DNA from: Hyaloperonospora brassicae
Taxonomy: Eukaryota; Oomycota; Peronosporomycetes; Peronosporales; Peronosporaceae
Reading direction: 5' to 3'
Assembly (NCBI GenBank): GCA_947650285.1
Contig: CANTFL010000136.1
Coordinates: 248,001 to 312,000, forward strand
Length of the DNA stretch: 64,000 bases
Positions 1 through 11,527 of this stretch are shown piece by piece; position 1 is the stretch's first letter; the number at the start of each line of letters is the position of its first letter. The notes beneath the pieces are model-generated. The model was not told the DNA's origin, ran no database searches, and saw only the letters and a list, made by a program, of their open reading frames with translations. The position numbers and the translations under genes are program-made.

Positions 1-3000
1 GGATCAATGTTCTCTACCTCATGAACCAAGAGGGCTGTACCGAAGCGAATCGCACTGGCCAGCACCTTCATGAACGAGCTGTCCAGAAACGACGTCTGTG
101 CAATTTTCGTACTGGTCTTGAGACTGTAGTACTTCATGATAAAATTGTTCGCTTGCCCAGATGGATCGACAATCAGTGGAAAGCGATGGAAGCGTTGCAG
201 AATAATCGCATTTTCGTAACACAGCTCGTCTGAGGGCAAGTCGCTCATCTGCCACTCCAATTGCTCGTTTGGACGCGACAGGTAATCGACGAAACTCAAC
301 TGTCGTTTTGTGCCGATGCCCATCGAGTCCAAAATATCGCGCCAATCTTGGACCAGGATTTTACGTTGCTGGAAATCAAGGAAACCAATGTACGTCAGAA
401 AGGCAGAGGATAGTAACGTGTCTCCCACGAGCGTCTTCATCTGGGTGTCAAAGTCATTCGAGCCGGCTTCCCATCGTTCACTTTCTTGCAACAGGCTCCC
501 CAGTAGCGCGACAGAACGCTCTACCTTTTTGGATACCGAAGCCATATCGTTCGTGATCAGCTGCGCCTCGTTAATCAATGCCGCATATTCGTGCTTCAAG
601 CTTTCGATTCGGATCTCGAGCGCATCAATAGTGACTTTAGCCTGCTCATATCTGGCGCGCAGATCGACTGACTTGTCCACCAAGGTTTGCACCTCCTCTC
701 GCAGCGGTTGGATCTTGTGCAAGATGTTCGTGTAACTCAATTGCGAGACAATCCACTTGTATAATGGGCCACACGCCTTTGATGCGCGATTGACCTTTTC
801 GTAGTCAAACTCGTCAACTTTGTCGACGTAATTAACTTTGATTATGTGCCGCTGGCGAGCTGTCAGCTTTTCGGAATCGAAGTGAACAACCTGGGAGATG
901 AAGTCGTCTTTTCGGATGAAACGACGCAGGTCAGCCCATTCCAGGCTGGACTCGCCTAGCATCACTGCGACAGCCTCCATAGTCATACGCACAGCAGCAG
1001 GGGGCCGCGCGAGTGCTCGAATCTCGTCGAGCTGCGCTTTACGTATCGAGTTCACGGACGCTTGAGCGTCCAAGAGCGCAGGCTCGGCTAGAGCAAGATC
1101 GGCCTCGACAACCTCTTTCCTCAGCCGGATCTCTTCATCCTTGCCCGCAAGATCAATGGCAAGTGCCTCTGTGTCCCTCTTCTTCTCTTGTGCCTCGTTT
1201 TGCTCCTGCACCATTTGCTGAAGCTTTTCGTTAGCTTCGATGTCCTTTTTCCTGAGCTCCTTCTCTTTCAGACTGAGCTGTCCTTGTAGCTCGGCCACTT
1301 GCTCATGGGTAGCCTGCAGTTTTTGCACACCAACATTCAGATGAAGCTGTTGATCTTCTAGCTGGGCGCGCTTCTCCGAATACAGCGACACGAAGTGACG
1401 AATGAACTCCAAGTAGTCACGGGGGGAAATATGGTTGAACTTCATGTGGCGCTTTTGAAGTCGACGCATGTGCAGGAGGACAGCATGGTGAAAATGGACG
1501 ATACTTCCGACCAGTACATCTCGAAACGTGCCTGTGGCGATGTGCGGACTTAGCTTCGCCAAGACATCTGCGGCATCATCCGGAATGACAAAGTCCGTAG
1601 ATCCAGCAAGATCCAGCGTGTTTGTAAACTCAAACGCCACCTGTGCAAGTGCGTGGTCGTTCCAAGTACCGAACCAGTCAACCACGCATCGGTTGAAGAG
1701 AGCGGGTGACGTGTTAGTACGGTTTTGGAAGCCGCCTGACGCCGGATTCATCGTAAATACTACGTGCAAATTGCGCTGGACTTGTTTGGTGAAGTAGCGA
1801 AACAGCTCATCCTCGGTATTTTCGATAATCACGCCATCACGCTGCACAGCTTCGCGGCAAGCATGCATGAGCGACGAGTATTCGTCGTCTTCGAATAGAC
1901 CTGGCACTTCACCGGATGCAAGTAGAGCATTCATACGTTCCAGAAAAGCCGAATCAAGCACATTTGACTCATCAAAGATGAAGCATATCTTTTCAGCTTC
2001 GCAACCGCATCGCTTCAGCACAATGCGCAGATCATCATCAAAGTTGTCCAACGTATAGTTCGATGTGAGTTTGATTTGGAACACAGACATACCATTCATC
2101 CAACTGACAAAGCGAGATAGAACGGTCTTTCCCGCACCACTTTCGCCAACGAGTAGCAGGTGCCCAAGCGGTTGGCGGAGAACGCGATCAATTCGAAGCA
2201 CATGATCGATCACAGAGTCAAAAACTACGAGCTGGACGTTAAGTTCTTCTTCGTAGAAGACGCGCAAACGGGCTTCAATGTGTTTGCGCAGAAACTCTGT
2301 CGTAACTTCCGTGTAACTCTTTGAGAGCCACGTACTGAACAAAATAGAGTGTTGGCCTCCATATTCGACCACTTCTAGAGCTGTGGCGCTCTGAGGGAAG
2401 TAGTTTCTCAGGGTTTCCTTTACCATATGAAAGCACCACTTTTGCTCTTCAGACGTCACCAAACGATCCATGAAAAGTCGTAATGCCTCATGGAATACTA
2501 ATTTGACTAGTGTTTCGACGTCGATTTCATACTCCAATGGCTCAATGGCTTCGTATAGAGCACGCATCCATCTCGATAGCTCGCGAGGACTGTAGATGTA
2601 ATGCGGTTGCATCTCTGCCGTGAACTTCTTCTGGTTGCTGTCATACACATCAACCATTGCATCGGTAAGCGGCTGGACGTACGATCGAAGCGATGGTGTG
2701 AGCTTCAACAAAGCACGATTAAACGTTCCATAGATTTGCTTAAGCGATGGATAAGACGGGAAATCAACTAGAAGCACAGGTGCATGGCGTAGTAGGCGCG
2801 GTGAAATCGGGACACGTCCTGGATCTGTCGGTGGATTACAAGCGCCGACAAACTGGATACGCTCCAGCCGCACCCATGTGTTCTTGCCGCCCAACCAAAA
2901 CCCGCCTTGCTCGATCAATTGCCTCAAGAACGTAATCACACGTTGTGTTCCGTACCGATCAGCTTCTGGCAGATTGATTTCGTCACAGAATACGACAAGC

Positions 3001-6000
3001 CATTTCTCTGGTGACTTGGGCGCTAGCAGCATTCCATCGGGGGTACGCTTGTACTCACAATATTGAGAAAACGTTTTCAAAATCAGGTCCGGTGAAGTGC
3101 CAGACGAAAAATTGAGGCTTGCGAATTCGAACTCAGGAAGCGAGCTGATCGTTGAAGTCAGCGTCATCGTCTTACCACTGCCAGGAGGACCACAGAGAAT
3201 GAGCGGTCGGTGCTGCGAAAGCCATCCTCGCAACACTTCGACATGACGGATGGTATCCACCGTGGTGACTACAACATCTGTCGCCAACACCTGGTGACTT
3301 TCAAGATCCAGCTGAGGAATCGATCGTAACCACTGACGCCACTCACCGTCACTGATATCAACTTCGTATTCAAGCAGACTGCTGTCTGGAGTTGACGACC
3401 CGGGCATGGGAAACGTCAGGCGATTCTCAAGCGTCTGCGCCACGAAATCACATAGGTCGATGCGATTCGCAGAGTCCATCGAGCCTCCGAAACCCCACAG
3501 AATCGAGAATACAAACCATTTCGGCACAAACCGGGACATCTGGTCATTCGTCATCGGGAAATCGATGTGACCTTCATTGTACTCATTGATGCGAGACAAA
3601 CCTCTCCCAAGTAACGTAAACATTGACATCAGGAGGCGCAACGCCGTGACTTCCATGATGTGTGTTTGGCTCATTGCCTGATCTAAACAGATCTCAATCA
3701 GAGAGGGCATGCCATCCCCGCGGTCGATCAGATCTCGGAGAAGAGAAACATACGTATGAGCGGTCTTCTTTGTTAGTTCACTCTCGCTCGGCTGAACAGA
3801 GAATGACGAAACGACAGATGCGTCATCCTGCATTTTTAGCAGATAGTGCTCAACGATGTGGCGCGTCTTGACCGTATCGTGTGAGAACCATACCATGCCA
3901 CAGCGACTGACAGTTGCGAGTGTCGCGTAGCGCAGTGTCTCGGTTTCCATCATAATCCACACATTTGGAGGAATCTCAAGACGTTCCCCGGACGGAAGTG
4001 TTAGCAGTCGGTTATCGTCCAGCACAGAGTTTAAGTTTTCAGCCCATTCAGGGTCTACGTCACCATCAAAAATGATCCAGTGGCGCTTTTCACTTTCACC
4101 TCTCACGCTGTTGAGCACTTGACGCAGCAAATGCGTGAACACACCGTCCGTCCATTCAAGCGTCGTGTTGTCGAGAACACCATACAGATGTTCTTTCGAA
4201 AGAGCCTTCGGGTCAATGACGTATGCTTCGCCCTTGACACCATCAACAAGTCCCATAGCGCCCATCAACACACGCCACGCACTCGATTTACCTGTTCCAG
4301 ACGCGCCAACAAGCATCACGCCATGGCGGAGTTGCATGACCTGGTAAAGCTGCAAAGCCTTTTCCACCCATCGCTCGGTTACAACGTAATTGTTCTTCTT
4401 TGCCAGCTCCGCAATCTTTGCGCGAAGATTGTTTTCTTCGCTACGGTGAGCCTCGGTGCCTGGGAACACCCCCTTCAACAGCGTCTCGAACACAGAGACG
4501 TCATTTGAAACCAACTTCGGCAAAATTGTATCCGTGATAGAACCAATTAGTGCCTTTGTTTCAACCTCCTCAATGCTCGTAAGCCCTGAACCATCTTGTG
4601 TTTGAGCGATCTTTCGCTTGAGTTGACCAGCACTCACAAGTACACTCTTGAGCGCGCGGAGCCCGAAATCATAGTGAGGCTGTTTTGACAGCTGGTCTTC
4701 GCAGAGGTTGAACAGAAGGACGACTTTTGCAGAGATTTGCTCAGCAGTAGTGATACCCTGGGAAAACAGCATCACCTGTGCGATCAGCTCGCGGTCGGGA
4801 GCTACCATTGCAATGCTTCGGAACAATTGTTTTAGGTTATCGGGCAAATTCGATCTTCCAGCGTAGCCTGGGTTCATCGTCACAAAAATACCCACATCAG
4901 GATTCAGCTTAACGCTCTTACCGAGCAGTTCGATCGAAGTGCTAGAACTGCTGCCACCCGTTGCTATATGTGAGCTATTAGGCCCCTTCTTGACCTTCAG
5001 TGACGACACTCCACTTTGGATCGCCAAGATTTGCTGGGACACAGCAGAAAGCACACGCTCTTCCAGGCGATTGAACTCATCGAAGCAGCCCCAAGCGCCA
5101 ACTTGACACAGGCCTACAAATATCCGTCCCATCGCTTGGAAATCAAAGTGCTCATCACAGTTGAAGACCAGGACAAAACGACCGAGGTAGGACCCCAAGG
5201 CTTTGACTGACTCTGTTTTGCCCGTACCCGCAGGGCCGAATGGATTGCCACCCATTCCAAAGTCCAAAGCCTGAGTTAGGGTTAGGTAACAACGTTCGGT
5301 AAGAGGGGTTTGCACGAGCCGCTCACCAACACCGAAGTACTCGAATCCGTAAGCGAAGCTTGCATTGGATATCTGGATTGTAAGCTTCTTGAGCGGATCC
5401 GATTCCTTCGCTTCGAAGTAATGGCGCATGTGGTAAAGCCAACGAAAGTCGTCAACGCTTGTGACCCCGACCTGACTCAAGCGTTTGGTTACGCTCTTCT
5501 GGTGCACCAGTTCAGTAATCAGCTGTTCGTACTTTTTTCGTACATCGTTTTTTACATCCGTCAGAACACGCTCGCTCAACACGAGTAGCAACTTATCTAG
5601 CTGTTCAAGAAGCGCCAATAGGCTACTCCCACCAGCCTTCAAAGTGCTTTCAACTTCGTTCGACCATTGCACCTGGGTGGCAAGAATGACCACTTGGGCT
5701 GGATATTTTGACACCCATCCCAAGTACGAATCGAAACTGTCGTCCGCCGGGTAGGAATACACAGCTTGCTCCAAAAGATGCGATAGAGTTACGCGCATTT
5801 GTCCCTCCACCTTGCCAAGCCAAACATTGATACGAGTGTCATCGGTTGTCCTAATAGGTTCCTTGAATCGTACGACCTCTCCTTCTCGCGACGCCATTCC
5901 CATGATAATGCTCGCACTGCTGTCCATTTCCAACGAGGATATTCCTGCGAACATCTTGGAAAGATGACGTTGAATCTGCACGGGTTCCTTGCTATTGCCA

Positions 6001-9000
6001 ATCATCTCCAGCAGGTCTTCGTCGCCTACAAAGTAGAAGCGAGGAAAGGCAGCTCGTTGGCGCTCTAGGTAGTCACCGAGAGCGCGTTGAACGTTGCCCA
6101 TCATGTCTTGCTGACGTTCGAGCGAATGGTACAAGTTTGGAATGTTGGCGACATCCAGAATCATTGGCTTGTGCGCAACGCGCTTCATTGTCGAGGTGAA
6201 CTCATTATCAACGCTTTGAAAACGAGCGAACTCCTTCGGCAACTGCTGCTTGATGTCTGCCGAACCGAAAAAGATGCCTTCGAGATACACCCAGCGTCTT
6301 TGGACATCAATCCAGAAGTCTAGGATACCACGAATCTTGGTGAGTTTGTCTTCCCAGCTAGTAGCGAGCTCAGCAAACACGCGATAGTACGGCGACTGCT
6401 TCATGCTGCTTAGACTATTGAGGTGCTCGTCAAGCTTTGCAAAAACCTCGTCCCAACCACGGATGACACGGCAGCGGTTTTGATAGTTCACCAGGTCCAG
6501 CTGATAGTTGGTCCAGTGGTCTGACACCTGGCGCAAAAATTCATCGAGTGCCATTTCGCCTTGGGCCGTGCGAATGATTGACTTTAGCCGCTCATCATTA
6601 ACAGACACCTTCGACTCCCAGAAACTGCGCAAGGTCAACTCTGTGAACGGCGATGAAATATTGAGTAGCTGCAGAATCTGTTTCCAATGCCGATCGCGAA
6701 CAGCATCTGACTTCAATTCCGAAAGCAGGGAGTTCATTGACTTGCGAAACTGAATGATCGATACATAATGCTCGAAGGCTTCGTATTGCTGCACCCGAGA
6801 AGGAAAACGGCGCATTTCATCAATCAACTCGTCCAGTTGTTTCCGGACCTTGCGGGGGTGGACCGCAGACCATAGCGTATCTTGCAGCTCGTCAACATGA
6901 GTCCAGACCTTAGATATGCTCTTCCAGACCTCATCCAGCCCACATAGCTCATCCATGGCTCTTATGAGGTCACTATGCGAACTACGAATATCGTCCATTG
7001 AAGAACCTCCCCCCATACCAGAGACGTACGATATATTCAACGCGTCCAACGCAGCACTTGTCTTGTCTTGTTCAGCGCGCAGTAATTTGAACCGAGTGTC
7101 AAAGACAATCAGTACTTCTGTGGCTACCCGAGGTGATTGGTCACCTTGCAATGGCTTCGCATTGTCCCATTCAGCTACTGCCTTGGCAATTTTGCTGTCC
7201 AGCGCGCTCTTCTCTTCCATGATCTTTGCCTGCAGTTGCGGAAGCTGACTTTCCATCGCGAGGGTCTTACGCTCTAGCAACTGAATAAATGCTTCCCATT
7301 CTCCTTCCACATTTGCGAGCGACGGCCAGTCCACAGAGAATCTGTATCGCTGCTTCTTCAGCAAGCGTTCCCCCTGTTCGAACGACTCCACAGCTTCTTC
7401 CCACTGACAACGCATCTGGCGCATTTCTTGGATCAGTGTGATTGCAGCAACGACTTGTGCAGTAGCAGCTTCAAGCGCATGCTGCTCCAGAAGCGTCCGC
7501 TTTGACGAAATCGTCGAATAGAACGAATTGATCTGGTCACGAAGAAGATCACCAAAGTGCGCTAGGAACTCGTTGTGCCAAGCGTCATACTTCACATTCA
7601 CCTGGGCTTGCACTTGTTGGTAGTTAACCACCACAGGGCCAAACCGTTTCGTGTGAAAGACTGCATCAAATGCATTGCGCTCGTTCTTGATCTCGACCAA
7701 GATTTGCTGCCATTTCTGGAGGTCTTCTCCGACACTACTCAAGGCAGTCTGGGCGTCCATGTCCCACAATGCTTGGTACCGAAGCCAAGTCGATGCGTAT
7801 TTTTCCACATCGCCCACCGTGTCGTCCAGCACACTGTATGCTTTTATGATCAGATCCAAGGGCACTTGCTTCAGCGCTTCCTTGAACACAGCCTCTCGTC
7901 GCCTAGAACTGGCGCTTTTACGCGGTGGCGGCAATAGAGCTGATACCGCCGACTTTCCGTACAAATTATCATACGATGACGTTTGAATCTTCGGCAAGTC
8001 GCACACAGAGTTCAGCACGCTTTGAAGCCGCGCCAACCAATCTCGACGTGCATCGCCAACTGAAGGGTCCAAATACAGCACTTGGTTTTTGAGCAGGATC
8101 TGATGAGTCGATAAAGTAAGCCCGGCCTCATCAAGAGCCGCTTGGAACGACTTTTCATCGTGCTCGGGGTCGAAGCAAGCGATCCAACGCCGCAGGAGAG
8201 TACTGAGCTTCTTGCCTAGAATGTCGCTGATCAAATCGTTTATGTTCTTGACAAACACATGCAAATTCGCGTACCCAGCCAGGCTAAGTTCATCGACATG
8301 CACTTGCACTTTCACCAAAACTGCTTGAGCTTCGCCAGCGTGAAAGTCCGCGTTCGTTCGGATACTGTCCAGAAGGGTGTCGATGTCAGCAGACTTCTGC
8401 AGTAAGTTGTCCACTTTGTCGTGTAAGCACTCCACTTTTGTCGCAAGATCAGTGACGTATTCGCCCAGACCGTCTGCGTGCCATCGCATTTCGTTGCCCT
8501 TCGAAAATGTTTTTCCAATGCTAGCACGGACGTCACGAACGTATGCAGCCGTTAAGGCTGCAAATATTGGCTGGATGCTTCGACACGAGCGCGTATAAGT
8601 CTTGAGACTGGCATCCAGGGACGTTGCGTACGGGTACTTCGACTTCGCATCTTCAGCAATCATTTTAAGCGTGAAAGGCACCCGGTAGCCCAGCCACTCC
8701 AGATTACGCACTTCCTTAAACAAAGTCACGATCTGCTGGTTGAATGCGACCACCAATTTCTTCCTTTCGCCTTGTGGTGTTTCTTCGGTGACAATGTTCA
8801 GGACAATATTCTTGGTGTCGAAGATCGGCATCGACGCCAAATCACTTACCCACTGATCGAAGATGAGCTGCGGATTAAGTTTCGCAATAAACGCCTCAGC
8901 CGCCGATTTCAGCGCCTTGCCTTCCACATGTTGCTCCCAGCCTATGCCTAGGACACTCTCAACGCGCGATAGCAGCATTTTGAGCTTGCGCTCTATTTGC

Positions 9001-11030
9001 TTCGCCCACATTACTGCACCAGCAATAGGAGGAATATCACGCAGCTTGCTCGTACGCGACGCCTCTGAGTAAGCATAATGAGCACGAAATTTAGCTTGCA
9101 GGTTGCTTACATCTTCCTTGACATTTTCAATCAGCTGCATCTGGAATTGTTGGACTGCGCTACGAATGCGGGGACGGAAAAATAGTGCGTTGTACTTGGA
9201 GAACACGCGAAACATCTCATCGGCGTTGGACGTAGCACTCAGTCGGCTAGTGAGGCTGCTGATGATACGGCCTTCAACACGATCGATGCACAAATCGTAC
9301 GCCTTGCGCAAGTTCTTCCATGCGGTCACGCCTTCTCCAGAAATATCGAGAGGGTCCAGTGAATTCAACTGGGAGTAGGCCAAATTGACTTCAGTGAGTG
9401 CGTCGTTCGTACCATCACTTGTACGTGGATCATCAAGCCCGACATTATTCGAAGCACCTAGCACCCTCTGGATCACATCACGGAGTTTTTCGTGCTGCTC
9501 ACGGAACTCATACAATTCCAGCAACCTCTCTTCGATTGCAACGTGCTCCATCTGCAAATCTGCGAGCAACGGAAGCTTTCCTGCACTACTGATTGACCCG
9601 CCTCGTCGCTTCGAAAGCTCCTTCGTAAGATCGTAGAGTGTTGCGATCTGGCGGTGCCAGTTCGAGAAAAGCTCCTTGCAGGAAGAGAGCAATTGCACGA
9701 ACTGCTTGAAGGGGACTTGAATCAGGCTATATACACGCAACAAACTGACAACCTGCTGACTCAGGTCGCTGGACACAACCTCCATGAAATGCAGTAGCCG
9801 CACTAGATCGTACGAGTCAGCCACGCGAATCTTTTTCAGGTGCGTAAAGACAAGCGTGATCCCTTGGTTGAGCTGATTAATATCCGTGGCTGACAAAATG
9901 GAGTTCATCGGGAAATCTTTCATCAGGGTCATTATGCTGGACACTACCTGAATGGCCGTGCCAAGACCATGGTCCGCGCTAAACGTTACGGTGGCCAAAT
10001 ACCGCTTCGCACGTTGCAGCATCGCAAGTGTAATCTCAACTTCCGGTGATTCGAGCTTCTCCTGAATGGCAAGCAGCGCGCGATTCAAATCGCACCAAAA
10101 GTTTATCTCCTGCACTGCTGTGCCAGGGAGCGGTTCATGGATCAGACGCGTGACTTTTTGAATTTCCTTGATCCACTTACTGACCCCTCCCTGAAGTGTA
10201 TTCACAAAAACAACGTCGTCCACTTTCTCCTCCAGACCCAGTGCTTCCACATCAATCGCCACGCCTTTCTCGCGGACCAAGTCTGCAGCTTGTTGGATCA
10301 CAGGATGGAAGACCAAGTTCACTTCAGGGATCTCAATGTTCTGCTGATACTGGAGCAACGCCAACTCGAGCTCCTTCATCCGCCGGCGAATGGCTGGCAA
10401 GCCTCTCGTGCCTTCACTCGAGTTGCTCGTCTCACTCTGCGGCTGATGCACCTTGGAGTACTCATTCATCAGTGGCGTGAACGACTGGTGCACGTAATTG
10501 TACACGACACTGAGGAGATTGCCCCCGTCGCTCGTGTCTTCCTCGGTGGTCTCCCCACTGCTGCTCGTAAGTGTGTCCGCGTCCCGCTTGTCTGCGCTCG
10601 CCGTAGCGCCCAGTCCCAGCGTCATCACTTGCAGCTGGTGACTCAGTGTCTGGTCCTTGGCCAGCGGGGCACTAAAGCGCTTGATGAAACACACCACGTC
10701 GTGGCCGCTCGGCTTGCCGGACACGTACTCGATGCCCACGTTCACGCGCACGCAGCACGTCGGACCGTCGCCAGCAACGTCTTCCTCTCGACGATCCACT
10801 GGCAGACAGTGCACTTGCAGCACACGCGTGGCCGAGTCCGCGACGAATTGCTCGAGCGCGGCGGTCGTGTCCGCCCGGTGGAGGTCGGTCTTGAAAGCAT
10901 CCACGGAGGGGGCCGCCGAGTCGTGGCCAAACAGCGGCGTGCAGGTGGCCAGGAGGTAGCGCTGGAAGTCCGCGACGGGCAGCGCGTCCGCTGCCGCCCC
11001 AGCGGGCGCGTCGGTCGCGCTGCGTTCCAT
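1..11030 (-). CDS. DYNC1H1: Cytoplasmic dynein heavy chain, C-terminal end outside window
   Basis: Motor subunit of cytoplasmic dynein, which walks to microtubule minus ends with cargo. One uninterrupted reading frame of about 3,676 codons from the ATG at 11030 runs off the left edge; cytoplasmic heavy chains are usually about 4,600 residues, so roughly 1,000 C-terminal residues are missing from view. The order is N-terminal tail, linker, then AAA modules. P-loops are visible as GPAGTGKTES (AAA1, near residue 1932), GASGTGKSS (AAA2, near 2244), GPPGSGKT (AAA3, near 2614) and GESGAGKT (AAA4, near 2963). The stalk and microtubule-binding region follows near residue 3340 with the motif PPAAVRM, and the start of AAA5 lies at about 140-300. 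The AAA1 context GNPFGPAGTGKTESVKALG is typical of cytoplasmic rather than axonemal dyneins. No intron is needed over 11 kb. Confidence 0.95.
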   Translation of the reverse strand, partial: MERSATDAPAGAAADALPVADFQRYLLATCTPLFGHDSAAPSVDAFKTDLHRADTTAALEQFVADSATRVLQVHCLPVDRREEDVAGDGPTCCVRVNVGIEYVSGKPSGHDVVCFIKRFSAPLAKDQTLSHQLQVMTLGLGATASADKRDADTLTSSSGETTEEDTSDGGNLLSVVYNYVHQSFTPLMNEYSKVHQPQSETSNSSEGTRGLPAIRRRMKELELALLQYQQNIEIPEVNLVFHPVIQQAADLVREKGVAIDVEALGLEEKVDDVVFVNTLQGGVSKWIKEIQKVTRLIHEPLPGTAVQEINFWCDLNRALLAIQEKLESPEVEITLAMLQRAKRYLATVTFSADHGLGTAIQVVSSIMTLMKDFPMNSILSATDINQLNQGITLVFTHLKKIRVADSYDLVRLLHFMEVVSSDLSQQVVSLLRVYSLIQVPFKQFVQLLSSCKELFSNWHRQIATLYDLTKELSKRRGGSISSAGKLPLLADLQMEHVAIEERLLELYEFREQHEKLRDVIQRVLGASNNVGLDDPRTSDGTNDALTEVNLAYSQLNSLDPLDISGEGVTAWKNLRKAYDLCIDRVEGRIISSLTSRLSATSNADEMFRVFSKYNALFFRPRIRSAVQQFQMQLIENVKEDVSNLQAKFRAHYAYSEASRTSKLRDIPPIAGAVMWAKQIERKLKMLLSRVESVLGIGWEQHVEGKALKSAAEAFIAKLNPQLIFDQWVSDLASMPIFDTKNIVLNIVTEETPQGERKKLVVAFNQQIVTLFKEVRNLEWLGYRVPFTLKMIAEDAKSKYPYATSLDASLKTYTRSCRSIQPIFAALTAAYVRDVRASIGKTFSKGNEMRWHADGLGEYVTDLATKVECLHDKVDNLLQKSADIDTLLDSIRTNADFHAGEAQAVLVKVQVHVDELSLAGYANLHVFVKNINDLISDILGKKLSTLLRRWIACFDPEHDEKSFQAALDEAGLTLSTHQILLKNQVLYLDPSVGDARRDWLARLQSVLNSVCDLPKIQTSSYDNLYGKSAVSALLPPPRKSASSRRREAVFKEALKQVPLDLIIKAYSVLDDTVGDVEKYASTWLRYQALWDMDAQTALSSVGEDLQKWQQILVEIKNERNAFDAVFHTKRFGPVVVNYQQVQAQVNVKYDAWHNEFLAHFGDLLRDQINSFYSTISSKRTLLEQHALEAATAQVVAAITLIQEMRQMRCQWEEAVESFEQGERLLKKQRYRFSVDWPSLANVEGEWEAFIQLLERKTLAMESQLPQLQAKIMEEKSALDSKIAKAVAEWDNAKPLQGDQSPRVATEVLIVFDTRFKLLRAEQDKTSAALDALNISYVSGMGGGSSMDDIRSSHSDLIRAMDELCGLDEVWKSISKVWTHVDELQDTLWSAVHPRKVRKQLDELIDEMRRFPSRVQQYEAFEHYVSIIQFRKSMNSLLSELKSDAVRDRHWKQILQLLNISSPFTELTLRSFWESKVSVNDERLKSIIRTAQGEMALDEFLRQVSDHWTNYQLDLVNYQNRCRVIRGWDEVFAKLDEHLNSLSSMKQSPYYRVFAELATSWEDKLTKIRGILDFWIDVQRRWVYLEGIFFGSADIKQQLPKEFARFQSVDNEFTSTMKRVAHKPMILDVANIPNLYHSLERQQDMMGNVQRALGDYLERQRAAFPRFYFVGDEDLLEMIGNSKEPVQIQRHLSKMFAGISSLEMDSSASIIMGMASREGEVVRFKEPIRTTDDTRINVWLGKVEGQMRVTLSHLLEQAVYSYPADDSFDSYLGWVSKYPAQVVILATQVQWSNEVESTLKAGGSSLLALLEQLDKLLLVLSERVLTDVKNDVRKKYEQLITELVHQKSVTKRLSQVGVTSVDDFRWLYHMRHYFEAKESDPLKKLTIQISNASFAYGFEYFGVGERLVQTPLTERCYLTLTQALDFGMGGNPFGPAGTGKTESVKALGSYLGRFVLVFNCDEHFDFQAMGRIFVGLCQVGAWGCFDEFNRLEERVLSAVSQQILAIQSGVSSLKVKKGPNSSHIATGGSSSSTSIELLGKSVKLNPDVGIFVTMNPGYAGRSNLPDNLKQLFRSIAMVAPDRELIAQVMLFSQGITTAEQISAKVVLLFNLCEDQLSKQPHYDFGLRALKSVLVSAGQLKRKIAQTQDGSGLTSIEEVETKALIGSITDTILPKLVSNDVSVFETLLKGVFPGTEAHRSEENNLRAKIAELAKKNNYVVTERWVEKALQLYQVMQLRHGVMLVGASGTGKSSAWRVLMGAMGLVDGVKGEAYVIDPKALSKEHLYGVLDNTTLEWTDGVFTHLLRQVLNSVRGESEKRHWIIFDGDVDPEWAENLNSVLDDNRLLTLPSGERLEIPPNVWIMMETETLRYATLATVSRCGMVWFSHDTVKTRHIVEHYLLKMQDDASVVSSFSVQPSESELTKKTAHTYVSLLRDLIDRGDGMPSLIEICLDQAMSQTHIMEVTALRLLMSMFTLLGRGLSRINEYNEGHIDFPMTNDQMSRFVPKWFVFSILWGFGGSMDSANRIDLCDFVAQTLENRLTFPMPGSSTPDSSLLEYEVDISDGEWRQWLRSIPQLDLESHQVLATDVVVTTVDTIRHVEVLRGWLSQHRPLILCGPPGSGKTMTLTSTISSLPEFEFASLNFSSGTSPDLILKTFSQYCEYKRTPDGMLLAPKSPEKWLVVFCDEINLPEADRYGTQRVITFLRQLIEQGGFWLGGKNTWVRLERIQFVGACNPPTDPGRVPISPRLLRHAPVLLVDFPSYPSLKQIYGTFNRALLKLTPSLRSYVQPLTDAMVDVYDSNQKKFTAEMQPHYIYSPRELSRWMRALYEAIEPLEYEIDVETLVKLVFHEALRLFMDRLVTSEEQKWCFHMVKETLRNYFPQSATALEVVEYGGQHSILFSTWLSKSYTEVTTEFLRKHIEARLRVFYEEELNVQLVVFDSVIDHVLRIDRVLRQPLGHLLLVGESGAGKTVLSRFVSWMNGMSVFQIKLTSNYTLDNFDDDLRIVLKRCGCEAEKICFIFDESNVLDSAFLERMNALLASGEVPGLFEDDEYSSLMHACREAVQRDGVIIENTEDELFRYFTKQVQRNLHVVFTMNPASGGFQNRTNTSPALFNRCVVDWFGTWNDHALAQVAFEFTNTLDLAGSTDFVIPDDAADVLAKLSPHIATGTFRDVLVGSIVHFHHAVLLHMRRLQKRHMKFNHISPRDYLEFIRHFVSLYSEKRAQLEDQQLHLNVGVQKLQATHEQVAELQGQLSLKEKELRKKDIEANEKLQQMVQEQNEAQEKKRDTEALAIDLAGKDEEIRLRKEVVEADLALAEPALLDAQASVNSIRKAQLDEIRALARPPAAVRMTMEAVAVMLGESSLEWADLRRFIRKDDFISQVVHFDSEKLTARQRHIIKVNYVDKVDEFDYEKVNRASKACGPLYKWIVSQLSYTNILHKIQPLREEVQTLVDKSVDLRARYEQAKVTIDALEIRIESLKHEYAALINEAQLITNDMASVSKKVERSVALLGSLLQESERWEAGSNDFDTQMKTLVGDTLLSSAFLTYIGFLDFQQRKILVQDWRDILDSMGIGTKRQLSFVDYLSRPNEQLEWQMSDLPSDELCYENAIILQRFHRFPLIVDPSGQANNFIMKYYSLKTSTKIAQTSFLDSSFMKVLASAIRFGTALLVHEVENID

Positions 11031-11527
11031 GCGCCACGTGTGCCTCTGTCCTCTGCTCGCTGGACGTCAACGTGTTGAGGGGGAAGTGCGCGATCTGCGG
11101 AGGTTGTCCCAAGGTCGCGCCAGTGGGGTCGCGTCCCACGAACTTCCCTCGATCTTGTGACCACCTGTCGCTACGATCCATTGGTCGCGTTGGGTTTGTG
11201 GTGCGTCGTGGGGTGAGCCTGTGGCTGTCGTTTGTAACAAGTAGTAGTAGTGCATGGACTACTCGCGACGCTGTCCTGAGGTTTTTTCGTGTGTGGCGTA
11301 CCACGGGCACCACAGGGCGCAGGGGGATGTGATTATCGCGCGGGCCATGCGACAGCCACTGCCAGAGAAGAGAAAACTCATGTTTAGCTATGTACGCATC
11401 GAACTCGCGCGTTCCAGCGATTGCGCAACGACTGGGGCATGAGCATAGGAGGAGGAGGAGGGGGGGGACAACAACGCAACTGCGCCGCTGCTTACTGCTC
11501 GAGCTCGAACCGCCTCGAGCGCTCTTC
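11031..11527. other. Intergenic between H2A.Z 3' end and dynein start
   Basis: About 500 bp holding the dynein 5' flank and the H2A.Z 3' flank, both genes reading leftward. I see a purine-rich run of G and A at about 11448-11469 and no coding signal of its own; long open frames here on both strands have no recognisable composition. No clear core promoter motif was identified. Confidence 0.5.

Noticed and set aside
10137..11078. 313-codon plus-strand frame opposite the dynein N-terminus
   Set aside because: Antisense shadow of dynein codons, with His- and Arg-rich meaningless composition.
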